Origin: CAZTDD01 sp964612675
GTDB taxonomy: Bacteria > Hinthialibacterota > Hinthialibacteria > Hinthialibacterales > JAKPRU01
DNA: 64,000 bases
Assembly (NCBI GenBank): GCA_964612675.1
Contig: CAZTDD010000007.1
Span: 40,053 to 104,052, forward strand
Reading direction: 5' to 3'
Positions 27,593-36,754 of this stretch are shown here, one piece after another (position 1 is the stretch's first letter; every line of letters begins with the position of its first letter). The position numbers were made by a program, and so were the translations under genes. A model generated the notes under the pieces. It saw nothing but the letters and a program-made list of their open reading frames with translations, had not been told where the DNA came from and searched no databases.

Positions 27593-29239
27593 TTAACCCT
27601 CTCGTCTTTTGATCACGTGTACTTTCATCGGTCGAATCTCTTCGGTGAAGGTTACACCGAATTCATCTTCGAACCACTTTCTCGCAATCTCGATGGACTT
27701 TTCGCCGCCCCAATAGGGACTCTCCGAGCTCACAGCGGCGGATTCATCTTGTGTACCGTCGGGCCGTCGTCCGGAAGGGAGTCCGGTCTTGTCGACGATC
27801 ACAATTTGTTCAGCAGTGAGATCATAATCCTGCCAGTAGGCGAATGAGTCAAAGAGGAATTCCATCGAGAAAGCCCCCGTTCCTGAAGCCATGCCCGGAC
27901 CGACGGGGCTCGTACCTTCTCGCGATACAGGGGCTTTCACCTCTCGCCATGGCTTCAGCGGTCGTCCATCGTAATGCGCTACCCACACCTTTCTTTCCTC
28001 TATCGTTTCTACCAGTTCCAATCCCAGGGCGTCCAGGACAAACTCTATTCGTTCGCGCTGTCCGGCGGGGCGTGCCAATTCGATATTTAGAACAAGATCA
28101 TGGTTAAATTGAATTCCCTTGAATTCATCCGAGAGCCGCAGTGAACCGCGGGGAATCAAAGTCCTACCGACTGTACGTAGGTAATCTGCGAGAGACATTT
28201 GGAGCGGTTCAACCACATGGCTCTTAATTCCCGGCATTTTTCCGAACGTATACGCTCTGATTTCTTCTTCATTCTCACGAGGTATCATCTCCATTTTTTC
28301 AGGCAGAGGCTGTATTTGGTACCGTTCAGCCAAATCCCTTAAGCGTGAATTCCATTTTTCGAACCTCGGTTCGATCGACCAGTCGTAAAGGACCTGCTTT
28401 GCTTTCGGGGGGATATAGCGCACAATCGAAGAAGGCACCTCCCGGTCATAGGCAACCGTCATATCCCAGGTTTGTTCCCACTTCCCGTCTCTCCAACGGA
28501 ACACTTCTGCTCGAACCGGAAGGTTTGTTTCCGCGTCGAACCAATAATCTCCCCGTCTTTCGTGACGGCGTTCAAGGCGGAGCCCTTCAGCGGGTCGTCC
28601 GTTGATCGTGCGTTCTTCTAGACGTGTTTTTTTCGTTCTTTGCTCGTTCAGGTTTTTCAGCCGTTCACCGATCCGTTCGAATTTCGCCCCCACCGGCCGA
28701 GGTTTTGACTTGCCGACATACAAACGGTCGTACTGCGAGTGATATTCATACCGTCGATCTCCGTCATCCCAATGTGTAAATGGTCCCTGCCGATCATAAA
28801 ATCGATATCCTCCGTCCTCGGTTATCCATTCCCAGGTGTCTATCACATGTCGCTTGGAGGTATCGACCGGCTCGTCCTGAACCGTGGAATGATAGGAACT
28901 CGGAGACGTTGTCCAGCCGGTGACGTGGACCGTGTGGACTTTTTGGAGCGCTTCGAGAACGGCGGCATAGACGTCGCCGCCCGGTGCGCGGGAACCGAAC
29001 AAGGCGAAAATGAACACAAGAACGGTTGCCACGCCCGCGCTTCCAACCCACGCCAAACGCGGAAACGTGAACAAGGATCGGAAATGAGACCGAGACGTTG
29101 ATTTCGTGGCGGAAACCTGGCTCAGAAACTGATCGACCTGATCGTTCAAGTCTTGCTGAACGCTGGGAGGAATATCGTCGGGCATGGCCTCTTCGATCAG
29201 AGCGTCTACAGGCGATCTGTTTTCGCGATGGTTTTTCAT
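27593..29239 (-). CDS. Putative membrane anti-sigma factor with large extracytoplasmic sensor domain
   Basis: 548 residues. The start ATG 29239 overlaps the stop of the sigma-factor gene by 4 bases (ATGA), so translation is coupled. Residues 1-65 are cytoplasmic ('DALIEEAMPDDIPPSVQQDLNDQVDQFL'), a single membrane segment lies at ~66-85, and the remaining ~460 residues are periplasmic. The first part (~95-290) resembles a LolA/RseB-like half-barrel ('VLEALQKVHTVHVTGW', 'RFYDRQGPFTHWDDGDRRYEYH', 'GDYWFDAETNLPVRAEVFR'). The C-terminal part (~350-548) contains 'RIEFVLDALGLELVETIEERKVWVAHYDG', as in TIGR03435-like soil-bacterium proteins. Function as a sigma inhibitor is inferred from coupling and topology; the Zn-binding HxxxCxxC motif is absent. 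Confidence 0.7.
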   Translation of the reverse strand: MKNHRENRSPVDALIEEAMPDDIPPSVQQDLNDQVDQFLSQVSATKSTSRSHFRSLFTFPRLAWVGSAGVATVLVFIFALFGSRAPGGDVYAAVLEALQKVHTVHVTGWTTSPSSYHSTVQDEPVDTSKRHVIDTWEWITEDGGYRFYDRQGPFTHWDDGDRRYEYHSQYDRLYVGKSKPRPVGAKFERIGERLKNLNEQRTKKTRLEERTINGRPAEGLRLERRHERRGDYWFDAETNLPVRAEVFRWRDGKWEQTWDMTVAYDREVPSSIVRYIPPKAKQVLYDWSIEPRFEKWNSRLRDLAERYQIQPLPEKMEMIPRENEEEIRAYTFGKMPGIKSHVVEPLQMSLADYLRTVGRTLIPRGSLRLSDEFKGIQFNHDLVLNIELARPAGQRERIEFVLDALGLELVETIEERKVWVAHYDGRPLKPWREVKAPVSREGTSPVGPGMASGTGAFSMEFLFDSFAYWQDYDLTAEQIVIVDKTGLPSGRRPDGTQDESAAVSSESPYWGGEKSIEIARKWFEDEFGVTFTEEIRPMKVHVIKRREG

Positions 29240-29775
29240 CGAGGCACCTCCGGGGTGAGGTGTGGTGCGAGGTCGGAGAGTAATTGAGCGAGTCGCGAGC
29301 GGGCACGTTTCACATGAGTTCGTGCGGTGGCTTCGCTGCAGCCGAGTGCTTGACCGATCGTGGCGTAGGATTCTCCATGGAGTACCCGCATCAAAACGGC
29401 CTCGGCCTGCTGGGCGGAGAGCTGGTGAATAGCCTTGAAAATCGTCGCCTCTCGTTCCTCCCCGTCCAGCCGATCTGTAATCGAACCGGCGGTGTCAGGC
29501 GCGTATGCAATCACGGCCTCCACATCCAGATCCCGGATCCGCCGTGCTCGACGCCGCAACACATCGTAGGCCGCGTTGATGCACATCCTCAGGATCAGTG
29601 CCCGTGGATTGGCATGATCGCGGACTTTTCGGAAGCGTTTCCACATGGAACTAAGCGCCTCCTGTAGCGCGTCCCTCGCATCCTCCGGATCGCGGACAAT
29701 CCGCCAGATCGTGCGGATCATCTGATCCTTGTTGGATCGAATCAAACTCTCAAACTCCTGCTCGTTGGTGCTCAA
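29236..29775 (-). CDS. ECF-type RNA polymerase sigma factor
   Basis: 179 residues, TTG start 29775. Region 2: 'IRTIWRIVRDPEDARDALQEALSSMWKRFRKV' (core binding and -10 recognition). Region 4: 'LSAQQAEAVLMRVLHGESYATIGQALGCSEATARTHVKRARSRL', a helix-turn-helix for the -35 element. The linker 'RRRARRIRDLDVEAVIAYAPDTAGS' is typical of ECF factors. It is the first gene of a two-gene unit with the membrane protein downstream, the usual sigma/anti-sigma arrangement. Divergent from the propeller gene at 30029, which is a plausible target. Confidence 0.92.
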   Translation of the reverse strand: MSTNEQEFESLIRSNKDQMIRTIWRIVRDPEDARDALQEALSSMWKRFRKVRDHANPRALILRMCINAAYDVLRRRARRIRDLDVEAVIAYAPDTAGSITDRLDGEEREATIFKAIHQLSAQQAEAVLMRVLHGESYATIGQALGCSEATARTHVKRARSRLAQLLSDLAPHLTPEVPR

Positions 29776-29956
29776 GACAGTCTTCTGCCTCGCTGTTCTT
29801 CCGGCTCAACGGCCTTTACTCAGTAGACGCTGTCGGGGGCGCTTTCGTGTACATAGCACAAAAGCGTGTAGAGTGAAATACGAAGGCGCGAAAAGGGAAT
29901 CGCGAAAGTACAAAGGAATGACTACCAGGTCCTGTGTGTATACCGCTCTTTTGTTG

Positions 29957-29970
29957 AGGTGTTGACACCT
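29957..29970. promoter_or_regulatory. AGGTGT-TG-ACACCT palindrome overlapping a -35-like TTGACA
   Basis: The 6-bp arms are perfect; the TTGACA hexamer spans 29962-29967. It lies 59 bases before the propeller gene start. A matching -10 is weak. Possible operator; motif-based only. Confidence 0.3.
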
Positions 29971-30028
29971 TTAGGTGGCACTTCTTGTCCTTTAAGATCG
30001 TGCATCGAGCGCTTTTCTTCGGAGGAAT

Positions 30029-33000
30029 ATGATGCGGTCACGTTACCTCTTTCCCATCCTATTGTTGACGATCTCTCTTATCGTACCGGTGTGCTTGAGT
30101 GCGCAGGAGAATGGCGATCTGTCTGAACTTGTACGCCGATCAAGCGTTCAAGGCGGAGTTATCGTTCACGCGGGCTGCGGAGACGCGGAAGAAACCGCCG
30201 CCTTGCGCATCAATGAACGCTTCCTCGTACAGGGACTCGTGGAAGATCCTGAACTTGTCTCGCAGATGCGGGAGGAGTTGGCCGAAAATGACTCATCGGG
30301 AGCGATTACCATTCTGCAGTGGGACGGAACGCACCTTCCGTACGCGGATCATCTCGTCAATCTCCTGATTGTCGAACGCCCAACGGATCTCGGGCAAAAA
30401 GAGATCATGCGTGTTCTGGTTCCGAACGGCGTCGTGTGGCTCAAGGAGGACGGAACCTGGAAGAAACAGGTCAAGTCGTGGCCTGAGGACATCGATGAGT
30501 GGCGTCATTACCTTCACGGTTCCGATAATAACGCTGTGGCGGAAGATACGAGAGTCGCTCCGCCGCATCATATGCAGTGGGTGTCCGGCCCTCGCTGGGC
30601 TCGGAGTCACGATCACCTGGCGAGTTTAAGCGCGGCTGTGTCGGCGAACGGCAGGCTGTTCTATATCGTGGATGAAGCGCCCGCTGCGACGGTTCATGCA
30701 CCGTCCCAATGGATGCTCGTCGCACGTGATGCTTTTAATGGAGTCTTGCTTTGGAAAAAAGAGGTCACACCCTGGGAGGATCGTTTTCGTCCATTCCGCA
30801 GCGGTCCGACAGAACTGCCTCGCAGGCTGGTCGCGTACGGCGATGAAGTGTATGTAACGCTGGGCTACGGAAAACCGGTAACCGCACTGGACGCTGCAAC
30901 CGGTGACGTATTGCGCACCTATGAAGATACCGAGAATACACACGAGATCCTCTATCACGAGGGGGATCTTTACTTGGTAGTCAGCGATCCGCTCGAAAAG
31001 GACGACGGCACTTCCGGCGAACTGCTGCGCCGCTTGTCGCCATGGACCGGTCGCGCCGTCTATCGACAGTATGCCGTCAAATACCCAGAGCGGCGGATTC
31101 GCGTCGTTCGAGCCAGGGATGGAAAGACGATCTGGGAGAAGAAGGACAGTGACACACAGCATCTACAGCCGACTGCACTTGCTGTTGACGATGGACGTGT
31201 TTTCTTCCAGAACGAAAAGGACCTCATCGCTTTGAATGCGAGAACCGGGGAAGAACTCTGGCGAGCCGACCGGCCCATGGCGCTGCATCGCCCGGGATTC
31301 TCCGCACCTACGTTGGTTGTGAAGGATGGTGTCGTGCTGTCCGCCGACCGCTCCCCAAACTACATCGCCGATACGGCCGGAGAGAACAAGGACGACGTCG
31401 AATGGCTGGTAAGCCCCACGATGATTTCCAAAGGCGGCGAGCTTTTGGCCTTTTCTGCGGAAGACGGCGAACCGCTTTGGACGGCCCCCTGCAAGGAAGC
31501 CTTCAATTCACCGGTCGACGTCTTTGTTGTCGATGGCAAGGTGTGGAGTGGGTTCACGGTCTCGAAGGGCAGGGATGAAGGAATCACAAAGGTCTACGAT
31601 CTCCAGACAGGCGAAGTGAGTGAAACTCGGCCACCCGATTCCGAGGTTTTCTCGGTTGGATTTGTGCACGGACGCTGTTACCGGAATAAGGCCACAACGG
31701 AATATATCCTGCACGGCCGCGCGGGTGTCGAATTTGTTGACGTGGATTCGAACGATATCAATGCGCACCACTGGATACGCGGAACATGCCAGTACGGGAT
31801 CCTCGCGTGTAACGGACTGCTTTATGTGCCGCCCCATTCCTGCGCCTGCTATAACGAAGCCAAACTCGACAGCCTGAATGCTCTCGCACCCAAACGACCG
31901 GCTAGAAGATCCTCCGGCCCACGTCTGGTAAGAGGACCGGCTTACGATTCCGACGCCTCAAGCCCGACGTACAAGGCGGGAGACTGGCCGACATACCGTC
32001 ATGACGGCGCACGCAGCGGCGTTGCGGGGGTGTCGCTTCCGAGTGACGTGACGCATAGATGGAGCAAGGCGATTCCAGGGCCGTTGACCGGTGTTGTGAT
32101 TACTCAAGACAGACTGTATGTCGCGCAGAAGGACGCTGGAGTAGTACATGCATTGAGCGCCAAGGATGGTGCCGAACAGTGGCGGTTTGCGGCAGGTGCA
32201 CGGGTCGATTCACCGCCGACGGCATGCGGCGACTATGTCTATTTCGGTTCCGCTGACGGATGGGGCTATTGTGTGAGCGCCGATGACGGAGAACTCGCTT
32301 GGCGGTTCCGTGCCGCGCCGGAAGAGAGCCAGGTGGTCGCGTACGGTCGGATTGAATCGGCGTGGCCGGTCAGTGGCAGTGTTTTGGTGGATGACGGCAT
32401 TGTTTATGCGGTCGCGGGTCGGTCTTCGTTTCTTGACGGAGGGCTTTACTTGTATGGCCTGGATGCGGTCACCGGCGAACTGGAATTCGAAGAGCGTATC
32501 TCGCATCGCGACCCCGAGACCGGCCGCGAACCGCAGGAAACCATTACCGGCAAACGCGGCACGTATATGCCCGGTGCGTTGCCGGATATTCTCAGCACCG
32601 ATGGTTCGTCCATTTTCATGCGTCACTCTCGGTTCAATCTTGAGGGCGAATCCCGGCCGCCCGAGGTCGATCATCTCTTCAGTCCGGCGGGGTTCCTCGA
32701 CGACGACTGGTGGCATCGCACCTATTGGCTTGTGGGCACCGAGATGCTGCCGGATTATCACGGCTGGCCTGTAATGGGGTGCGAACGGATCACGGGGCGG
32801 CTGTTGGTTCATGCGGGAGAGCATGTTTACGGTTTCGCTCGTGAAGACTACACGAAAGCGGGGAGTCATCTCGGGCTCAACGCCGACTATCATCTTTTCT
32901 CCGCCGAATCCGAGCTGGAACCGCCCGGTAAACCGTTGCCCAAGGATAACGCTTGGTGGAAGGTCTTTCCGGAATCGCGGGTTAACCGAAGCTGGTCGAC

Positions 33001-33253
33001 GAAGCTGCCGTTCCTGGCACGTGGCATGATCTTGTCCGGCGATACTCTCTTCGTTGCGGGAACGGAGAACGTTGTCGACTTCAACGCAGCGAAACCGCAA
33101 GGGAAAGTCTGGCTCTGGGCCGTCTCGACACAGGACGGCACGAAACAGGCCGGCCATCCGATTGAAGCAGCGCCGGTATTCGATAGTCTTGCGGCAAGCA
33201 GCGAGGGACTATTCTTTACGACGGTGGACGGCCGGGTTCATTGCTGGCGGTAG
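30029..33253 (+). CDS. Secreted PQQ-like beta-propeller protein with N-terminal methyltransferase-like domain (paralogue)
   Basis: 1,074 residues; signal peptide 1-24 (ending LSAQ); GGAGG lies 6-7 bases before ATG 30029. It has the same layout as the protein at 19967-23263: 'GGVIVHAGCGDAEETAALR' (motif I-like), 'QWDGTHLPYADHLVNLLIV', 'EIMRVLVPNGVVWLKEDG', then 'DIDEWRHYLHG', and propeller repeats 'VTALDAATGDVLRTY', 'VHALSAKDGAEQWRF', 'GWGYCVSADDGELAWRF'. The central 'PHSCACYNEAKLDSLNALAP' is conserved between the two. The final blade ends 'FFTTVDGRVHCW', matching the paralogue. The two sit in opposite orientation about 7 kb apart, an old duplication judging by the divergence. Confidence 0.82.
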   Translation: MMRSRYLFPILLLTISLIVPVCLSAQENGDLSELVRRSSVQGGVIVHAGCGDAEETAALRINERFLVQGLVEDPELVSQMREELAENDSSGAITILQWDGTHLPYADHLVNLLIVERPTDLGQKEIMRVLVPNGVVWLKEDGTWKKQVKSWPEDIDEWRHYLHGSDNNAVAEDTRVAPPHHMQWVSGPRWARSHDHLASLSAAVSANGRLFYIVDEAPAATVHAPSQWMLVARDAFNGVLLWKKEVTPWEDRFRPFRSGPTELPRRLVAYGDEVYVTLGYGKPVTALDAATGDVLRTYEDTENTHEILYHEGDLYLVVSDPLEKDDGTSGELLRRLSPWTGRAVYRQYAVKYPERRIRVVRARDGKTIWEKKDSDTQHLQPTALAVDDGRVFFQNEKDLIALNARTGEELWRADRPMALHRPGFSAPTLVVKDGVVLSADRSPNYIADTAGENKDDVEWLVSPTMISKGGELLAFSAEDGEPLWTAPCKEAFNSPVDVFVVDGKVWSGFTVSKGRDEGITKVYDLQTGEVSETRPPDSEVFSVGFVHGRCYRNKATTEYILHGRAGVEFVDVDSNDINAHHWIRGTCQYGILACNGLLYVPPHSCACYNEAKLDSLNALAPKRPARRSSGPRLVRGPAYDSDASSPTYKAGDWPTYRHDGARSGVAGVSLPSDVTHRWSKAIPGPLTGVVITQDRLYVAQKDAGVVHALSAKDGAEQWRFAAGARVDSPPTACGDYVYFGSADGWGYCVSADDGELAWRFRAAPEESQVVAYGRIESAWPVSGSVLVDDGIVYAVAGRSSFLDGGLYLYGLDAVTGELEFEERISHRDPETGREPQETITGKRGTYMPGALPDILSTDGSSIFMRHSRFNLEGESRPPEVDHLFSPAGFLDDDWWHRTYWLVGTEMLPDYHGWPVMGCERITGRLLVHAGEHVYGFAREDYTKAGSHLGLNADYHLFSAESELEPPGKPLPKDNAWWKVFPESRVNRSWSTKLPFLARGMILSGDTLFVAGTENVVDFNAAKPQGKVWLWAVSTQDGTKQAGHPIEAAPVFDSLAASSEGLFFTTVDGRVHCWR

Positions 33254-33257
33254 GGAA

Positions 33258-33839
33258 TTATCGATTGCGTTTGCCGTTTCGGACAAAAGTACCTGCGGAA
33301 TAATTTCCGCCGTATCGCATGATGTCGCCGTTGGAATTCAGGCCGTTGGTTGCGTCATATTCCCAAAAGCTGGTGCCGAACGGCCAACCGGTTTGGCCAT
33401 TGATATCGTCGTCCGTATCCGGGCCGGAGGACGCGAGCGACCAGGATCCCACAACCCGTTCCTGCCCTGTATCCGTCCCCATCTCGATATAGCGGCCCAT
33501 GAGATTCCCGCCGGAGCCCGCGCCCATGTCGGAGGTGCCGACGAGATGGTCAGGCTTGAAAGGATCGACCGGCGGTTGCGTCATATACGCGACCGGTGTG
33601 GTGAGCATGTATAGGCCGATTGGATTGAGGTTCATAGCGTCAACGGGATAGGTGTTGTTATCCATGCGGTACTGCTCGAGTGCCGTGGAGGTGGACCGCA
33701 TGTCGGCCACGACCCGTGAGACTTTCGCGCGTATCTGCGCGTTGAGGAAATTCGGTACGGCAATGGCCGCCAGAATCCCGATGATCGCCACCACGATGAG
33801 CAGCTCGATCAGGGTGAAACCGGTATTCTTGACTCTCAT
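33258..33839 (-). CDS. GspG-type pseudopilin
   Basis: 193 residues from ATG 33839; a GAGGCGAGAGAAG stretch precedes it. Leader MRVKNTG|FTLIELL with Gly before the cleavage site. The mature part has 'VVADMRSTSTALEQYRMDNNTYPVDA', 'LTTPVAYMTQPPVDPF', 'ASSGPDTDDDING' (the GspG SxGPD...DDI calcium-loop-like signature), and 'YDATNGLNSNGDIMRYGG'. A basic tail follows the C-terminal signature, unlike the other two copies. It ends 5 bp from the stop of the convergent propeller gene. Confidence 0.9.
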   Translation of the reverse strand: MRVKNTGFTLIELLIVVAIIGILAAIAVPNFLNAQIRAKVSRVVADMRSTSTALEQYRMDNNTYPVDAMNLNPIGLYMLTTPVAYMTQPPVDPFKPDHLVGTSDMGAGSGGNLMGRYIEMGTDTGQERVVGSWSLASSGPDTDDDINGQTGWPFGTSFWEYDATNGLNSNGDIMRYGGNYSAGTFVRNGKRNR

Positions 33840-34273
33840 CTTCTCTCGCCTCGCGATCGTCTTGAACTGGACAGGGTAGTAACAGAATATCACAAATACA
33901 GGCAGCACATCGTGACGAATCGTACAGGGGCCGGCTCCGAGCCGAAAGTCACGGAACACGGTAATTCGTGCGGCAATGGATGGGCTATCTCTGACCTACA
34001 ACTCCCGTTTCACATCCCGGACAAGCAACCGCATCGTCATCACCGGAGCGTGACTGCCGGCGTTGGCATCCCACACCGCCGGATATTGACACTTTCGTCA
34101 GTGGCTGATCTCGCCAAACCGGTTTGAACGTTGTCAAAGAGGCCCGGAGACTGTCTATGTGGTTTGTCCTCAAGAAGGAATCCGAGAAGCGAGAATAAGA
34201 CCTCTCTACCTACTTTTTGATCGTCCTCGGGTCTCTTGCCCCTTCGTCTAAAGCCCTCGAAAGCAAATTTTTC

Positions 34274-34302
34274 TTGACCGAAATCTAAGGTACATGTATG
34301 TT
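34274..34302 (+). promoter_or_regulatory. Candidate sigma-70 promoter for the homocysteine methyltransferase-family gene
   Basis: TTGACC (34274-34279), 17-base spacer, TATGTT (34297-34302), preceded by an AT-rich AAAGCAAATTTTT. It lies 40 bases before the chosen start. The rest of 33840-34342 shows no gene and no riboswitch I can recognise. Confidence 0.4.
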
Positions 34303-34342
34303 CCTCTAAACCCAACACCCAACGGAAGGGATGAGACAGGGA

Positions 34343-35227
34343 ATGGCTGAGGTTTCATTGGCTGAACGATTGCAGAACGGAAATATCCTTCTCTTGGACG
34401 GTGGCATGGGGACCATGCTCCAATCCAAAGGACTGACCTCTTCGGATTGCCCGGAAGAGTGGAATGTGTCGCATGCATCCGTGGTGCTTGATATTCACCG
34501 CGCGTACCGGGATGCAGGCAGCATGGCGATCATCACCAACACGTTCGGCGGAAGTCCGTTCAAACTGGGCAAATACGGCTTCGGAGATCGGACGGAAGAA
34601 TTCAACTCGGCAGCTGCACGGATCGCGCGCGAGGCCGCCGGAGACGACGGTTTTGTGCTCGGCGACATCGGACCCACCGGCGAAATCCTGGAACCCTACG
34701 GTGAGGCAGACTCAGAGACTCTGATGGCCGGATTTCGAAGGCAGGTTTGTGGACTCCTCGATGGCGGTGTCCACGGGTTCATTATCGAGACGATCATGGA
34801 TTTCGAGGAGCTGCGGGTAGCCGTGGAGGCCATATCCGCCGAGTCCGATTTGCCCATTCTCTGTTCGATGACCTTCAGCGTTGTGCCGGATGGATTCCGA
34901 ACGATGTGGGGTATGGACGTGGAGACTGCGGCACAGAGTATGGCGGGGTTACCGGTATCCGCCGTGGGGGCCAACTGTGGACTTGCCCCGGAGCAATACG
35001 CCTATCTCGTGGCGGAGATGAAAGCGGCAACGGATATGCCGATTATCGCTGAGCCGAATGCCGGTATGCCGAGGCTCGAAGGAGATCAGACGGTATTTGA
35101 CCAAACTCCGGAGATATTCGCAGAAAGCGTCAAGACGGTTTACGAGGCCGGAGCGACTATCCTCGGAGGCTGCTGCGGTACGACGCCCGACCACATTACT
35201 GCCATGCGCAAAATACTTGGACTATAA
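34343..35227 (+). CDS. Homocysteine S-methyltransferase family protein
   Basis: 294 residues from ATG 34343; an alternative ATG at 34331 abuts its GGAAGGG and is less likely to be used. The N-terminal '(I)LLLDGGMGTMLQ' and 'ITNTFGGSPFKL' are diagnostic. Zinc ligands are present: Cys in 'VGANCGLAPEQ' and the pair in 'ILGGCCGTTPDHI'. This matches the Hcy-binding module of cobalamin-dependent MetH or betaine-homocysteine methyltransferase as a stand-alone protein of about the usual 290-310 residues. The methyl donor is unknown; no corrinoid-binding gene is adjacent. 'DIGPTGEILEPYG' is the form seen in MetH-like members. Confidence 0.88.
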   Translation: MAEVSLAERLQNGNILLLDGGMGTMLQSKGLTSSDCPEEWNVSHASVVLDIHRAYRDAGSMAIITNTFGGSPFKLGKYGFGDRTEEFNSAAARIAREAAGDDGFVLGDIGPTGEILEPYGEADSETLMAGFRRQVCGLLDGGVHGFIIETIMDFEELRVAVEAISAESDLPILCSMTFSVVPDGFRTMWGMDVETAAQSMAGLPVSAVGANCGLAPEQYAYLVAEMKAATDMPIIAEPNAGMPRLEGDQTVFDQTPEIFAESVKTVYEAGATILGGCCGTTPDHITAMRKILGL

Positions 35228-35393
35228 TTTGATGGAAGTCCAATAATGGAATGGACTTTCCAGCAGTCGGACCGGAAGGGTACAGCGGATCCCGATTTGT
35301 TGTGTAGTCTTTCTTTCGAGCGAGAAACGCTTGAATCTGGAGTAGGAGAGGTGGCCTTAGTGACCACCAAACAGGAGGGAACGTAGACGCACC

Positions 35394-36212
35394 ATGGATT
35401 TGTCCTCAACTCGTACATTGATTGTTGACGACTCCGAACCCACCCGAAAGGTTCTACGAGGCACGCTCGAACGGATGGGTATCCATTACATTAAGGAAGC
35501 CGAGAATGGAGCAGAGGCGATCAATTCCGTTAGCAAAGAGCAATTCGATTTGATTTTGATGGATCGCAACATGCCCGTCATGAACGGTATTGAAGCGATC
35601 AAGAAAATCCGGGGAATGCGGAAAACCACTCCCATTGTGATGGTGACGACGGAACAGGGAAAAGAAAAGGTCCTGGAGGCGATCGTCGCCGGTGCCAACA
35701 ACTACATAACCAAACCGTTCACGGACGATGTTTTCCAAACCAAAATCAATCGGACTATCGAGCGGGTCCGAAAGGGAGGAGCCCATTCTGTCTCGGGAGT
35801 GGAAGGCACTGTCGAAATCAAGCCAACCAAAGATGAAAAGGATCTGAGGGTGCTTGTCGTCGACGACTCCCCGGCCACCCGCCAGGTTATTGTTCGATAC
35901 CTGACGATTCTCGAAGTATCTCAGGTGAAGGAAGCGGAAAACGGAAAAGAAGCGTTTCAACTAATCTGCAACTCTGAGTTTGACTTGGTTTTGATGGATT
36001 GGAACATGCCCGAAATGGACGGTATTCAGACTGTTAAGGCAATTCGCACCCGTGGAAACAAAGTCCCCATCATTATGGTAACCAGCAAAAGAGGGAAGAA
36101 GAACGTTCTGGACGCCCTTGTATCGGGTGCCAATAACTACATCACTAAACCGTTTACAAAGGAAGTATTTGTCCAGAAACTCCGCGAAACATTGCGAATC
36201 GCGAAGCAGTAG
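35394..36212 (+). CDS. Tandem CheY-like double receiver protein
   Basis: 272 residues. Two complete receiver domains: residues ~7-127 with acidic pair Asp12-Asp13, phospho-acceptor Asp57 in 'LILMDRNMP', Thr in 'MVTTEQ', Lys in 'NYITKPF'; and ~151-270 with 'VVDDS', Asp202 in 'LVLMDWNMP', Ser in 'MVTSKRG' and 'NYITKPF'. There is no output domain. Both copies share KEAENG and GANNYITKPF, so they arose by internal duplication. AGGAGGGA lies 14 bases upstream of the ATG. Such proteins relay phosphate or bind partners, often in chemotaxis or pilus control. The convergent STAS gene is 20 bp away. Confidence 0.92.
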   Translation: MDLSSTRTLIVDDSEPTRKVLRGTLERMGIHYIKEAENGAEAINSVSKEQFDLILMDRNMPVMNGIEAIKKIRGMRKTTPIVMVTTEQGKEKVLEAIVAGANNYITKPFTDDVFQTKINRTIERVRKGGAHSVSGVEGTVEIKPTKDEKDLRVLVVDDSPATRQVIVRYLTILEVSQVKEAENGKEAFQLICNSEFDLVLMDWNMPEMDGIQTVKAIRTRGNKVPIIMVTSKRGKKNVLDALVSGANNYITKPFTKEVFVQKLRETLRIAKQ

Positions 36213-36232
36213 CTATCCGGCTGCAGCCAATC

Positions 36233-36538
36233 TCATTTTTCAAAGGTCCCGACACGTTCGAACCCACCGCCGCGCAACGTTCGTTCGACTACAGAGTTGC
36301 ACCCCGCTGCGGAGACGTTTCGTTTGCCGAGGCGTCCTCGTTCAAGAGCGGATACGATAAACGGGACACTGTCGAATGACATTGCGGGCATCTCGCTGAA
36401 GTCCAGCGTCAGATGATCCGGTTTCTTCTGGGCCACCGCGAGGATGGCGTTATTGAGCTCCATCGCATCCGGTTTTTTGAGAATCCCTTGTATGGCCAAG
36501 ACAAGGCCTCGTTCATCCTCCGACATATCAACCTGCAT
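36233..36538 (-). CDS. STAS-domain protein lacking the phospho-serine motif
   Basis: 101 residues; ATG 36538 with GGGAGAG 5 bases upstream. The strand-helix order fits SpoIIAA-like STAS domains: 'GLVLAIQGILKKPDAMELNNAI', 'PDHLTLDFSEMPAMSFDSVPFIVSALERGRL' and 'NVSAAGCNSVVERTLRGGGFERVGTF'. In anti-sigma antagonists the loop reads DSSG/DSTG with the phosphorylated Ser; here the aligned segment is M-S-F-D-S-V-P, so the usual acceptor is not conserved. It lies tail to tail with the tandem CheY gene, suggesting a signalling pair, though they are transcribed separately. Confidence 0.75.
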   Translation of the reverse strand: MQVDMSEDERGLVLAIQGILKKPDAMELNNAILAVAQKKPDHLTLDFSEMPAMSFDSVPFIVSALERGRLGKRNVSAAGCNSVVERTLRGGGFERVGTFEK

Positions 36539-36754
36539 CGAATCTCTCCCTCACCGTGTTTGAATCTTCCTCGGATATTTTATCGAATAGAACACTTAAA
36601 TGCTTGTGCGGTATGGCCTTCCGTCAGCAATCGTCAACGATGATCGACGCATACTCTGACTTTGTGAACATTTTCTAACCCTTTCGACTTATATCGGTGT
36701 ACAATAGAAGTGAAGGGGTCAAGTGCCATCGAATGCCAACCGCGGAGAGTGGCC

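Noticed and set aside
32210..33157. 315-codon minus-strand frame opposite the second propeller gene
   Set aside because: Arg/Gly/Pro-rich translation without motifs; explained by the coding strand's third-position bias.
33840..34342. SAM or cobalamin riboswitch ahead of the homocysteine methyltransferase-family gene
   Set aside because: No conserved box or paired stems that I can identify; only a candidate promoter is visible.
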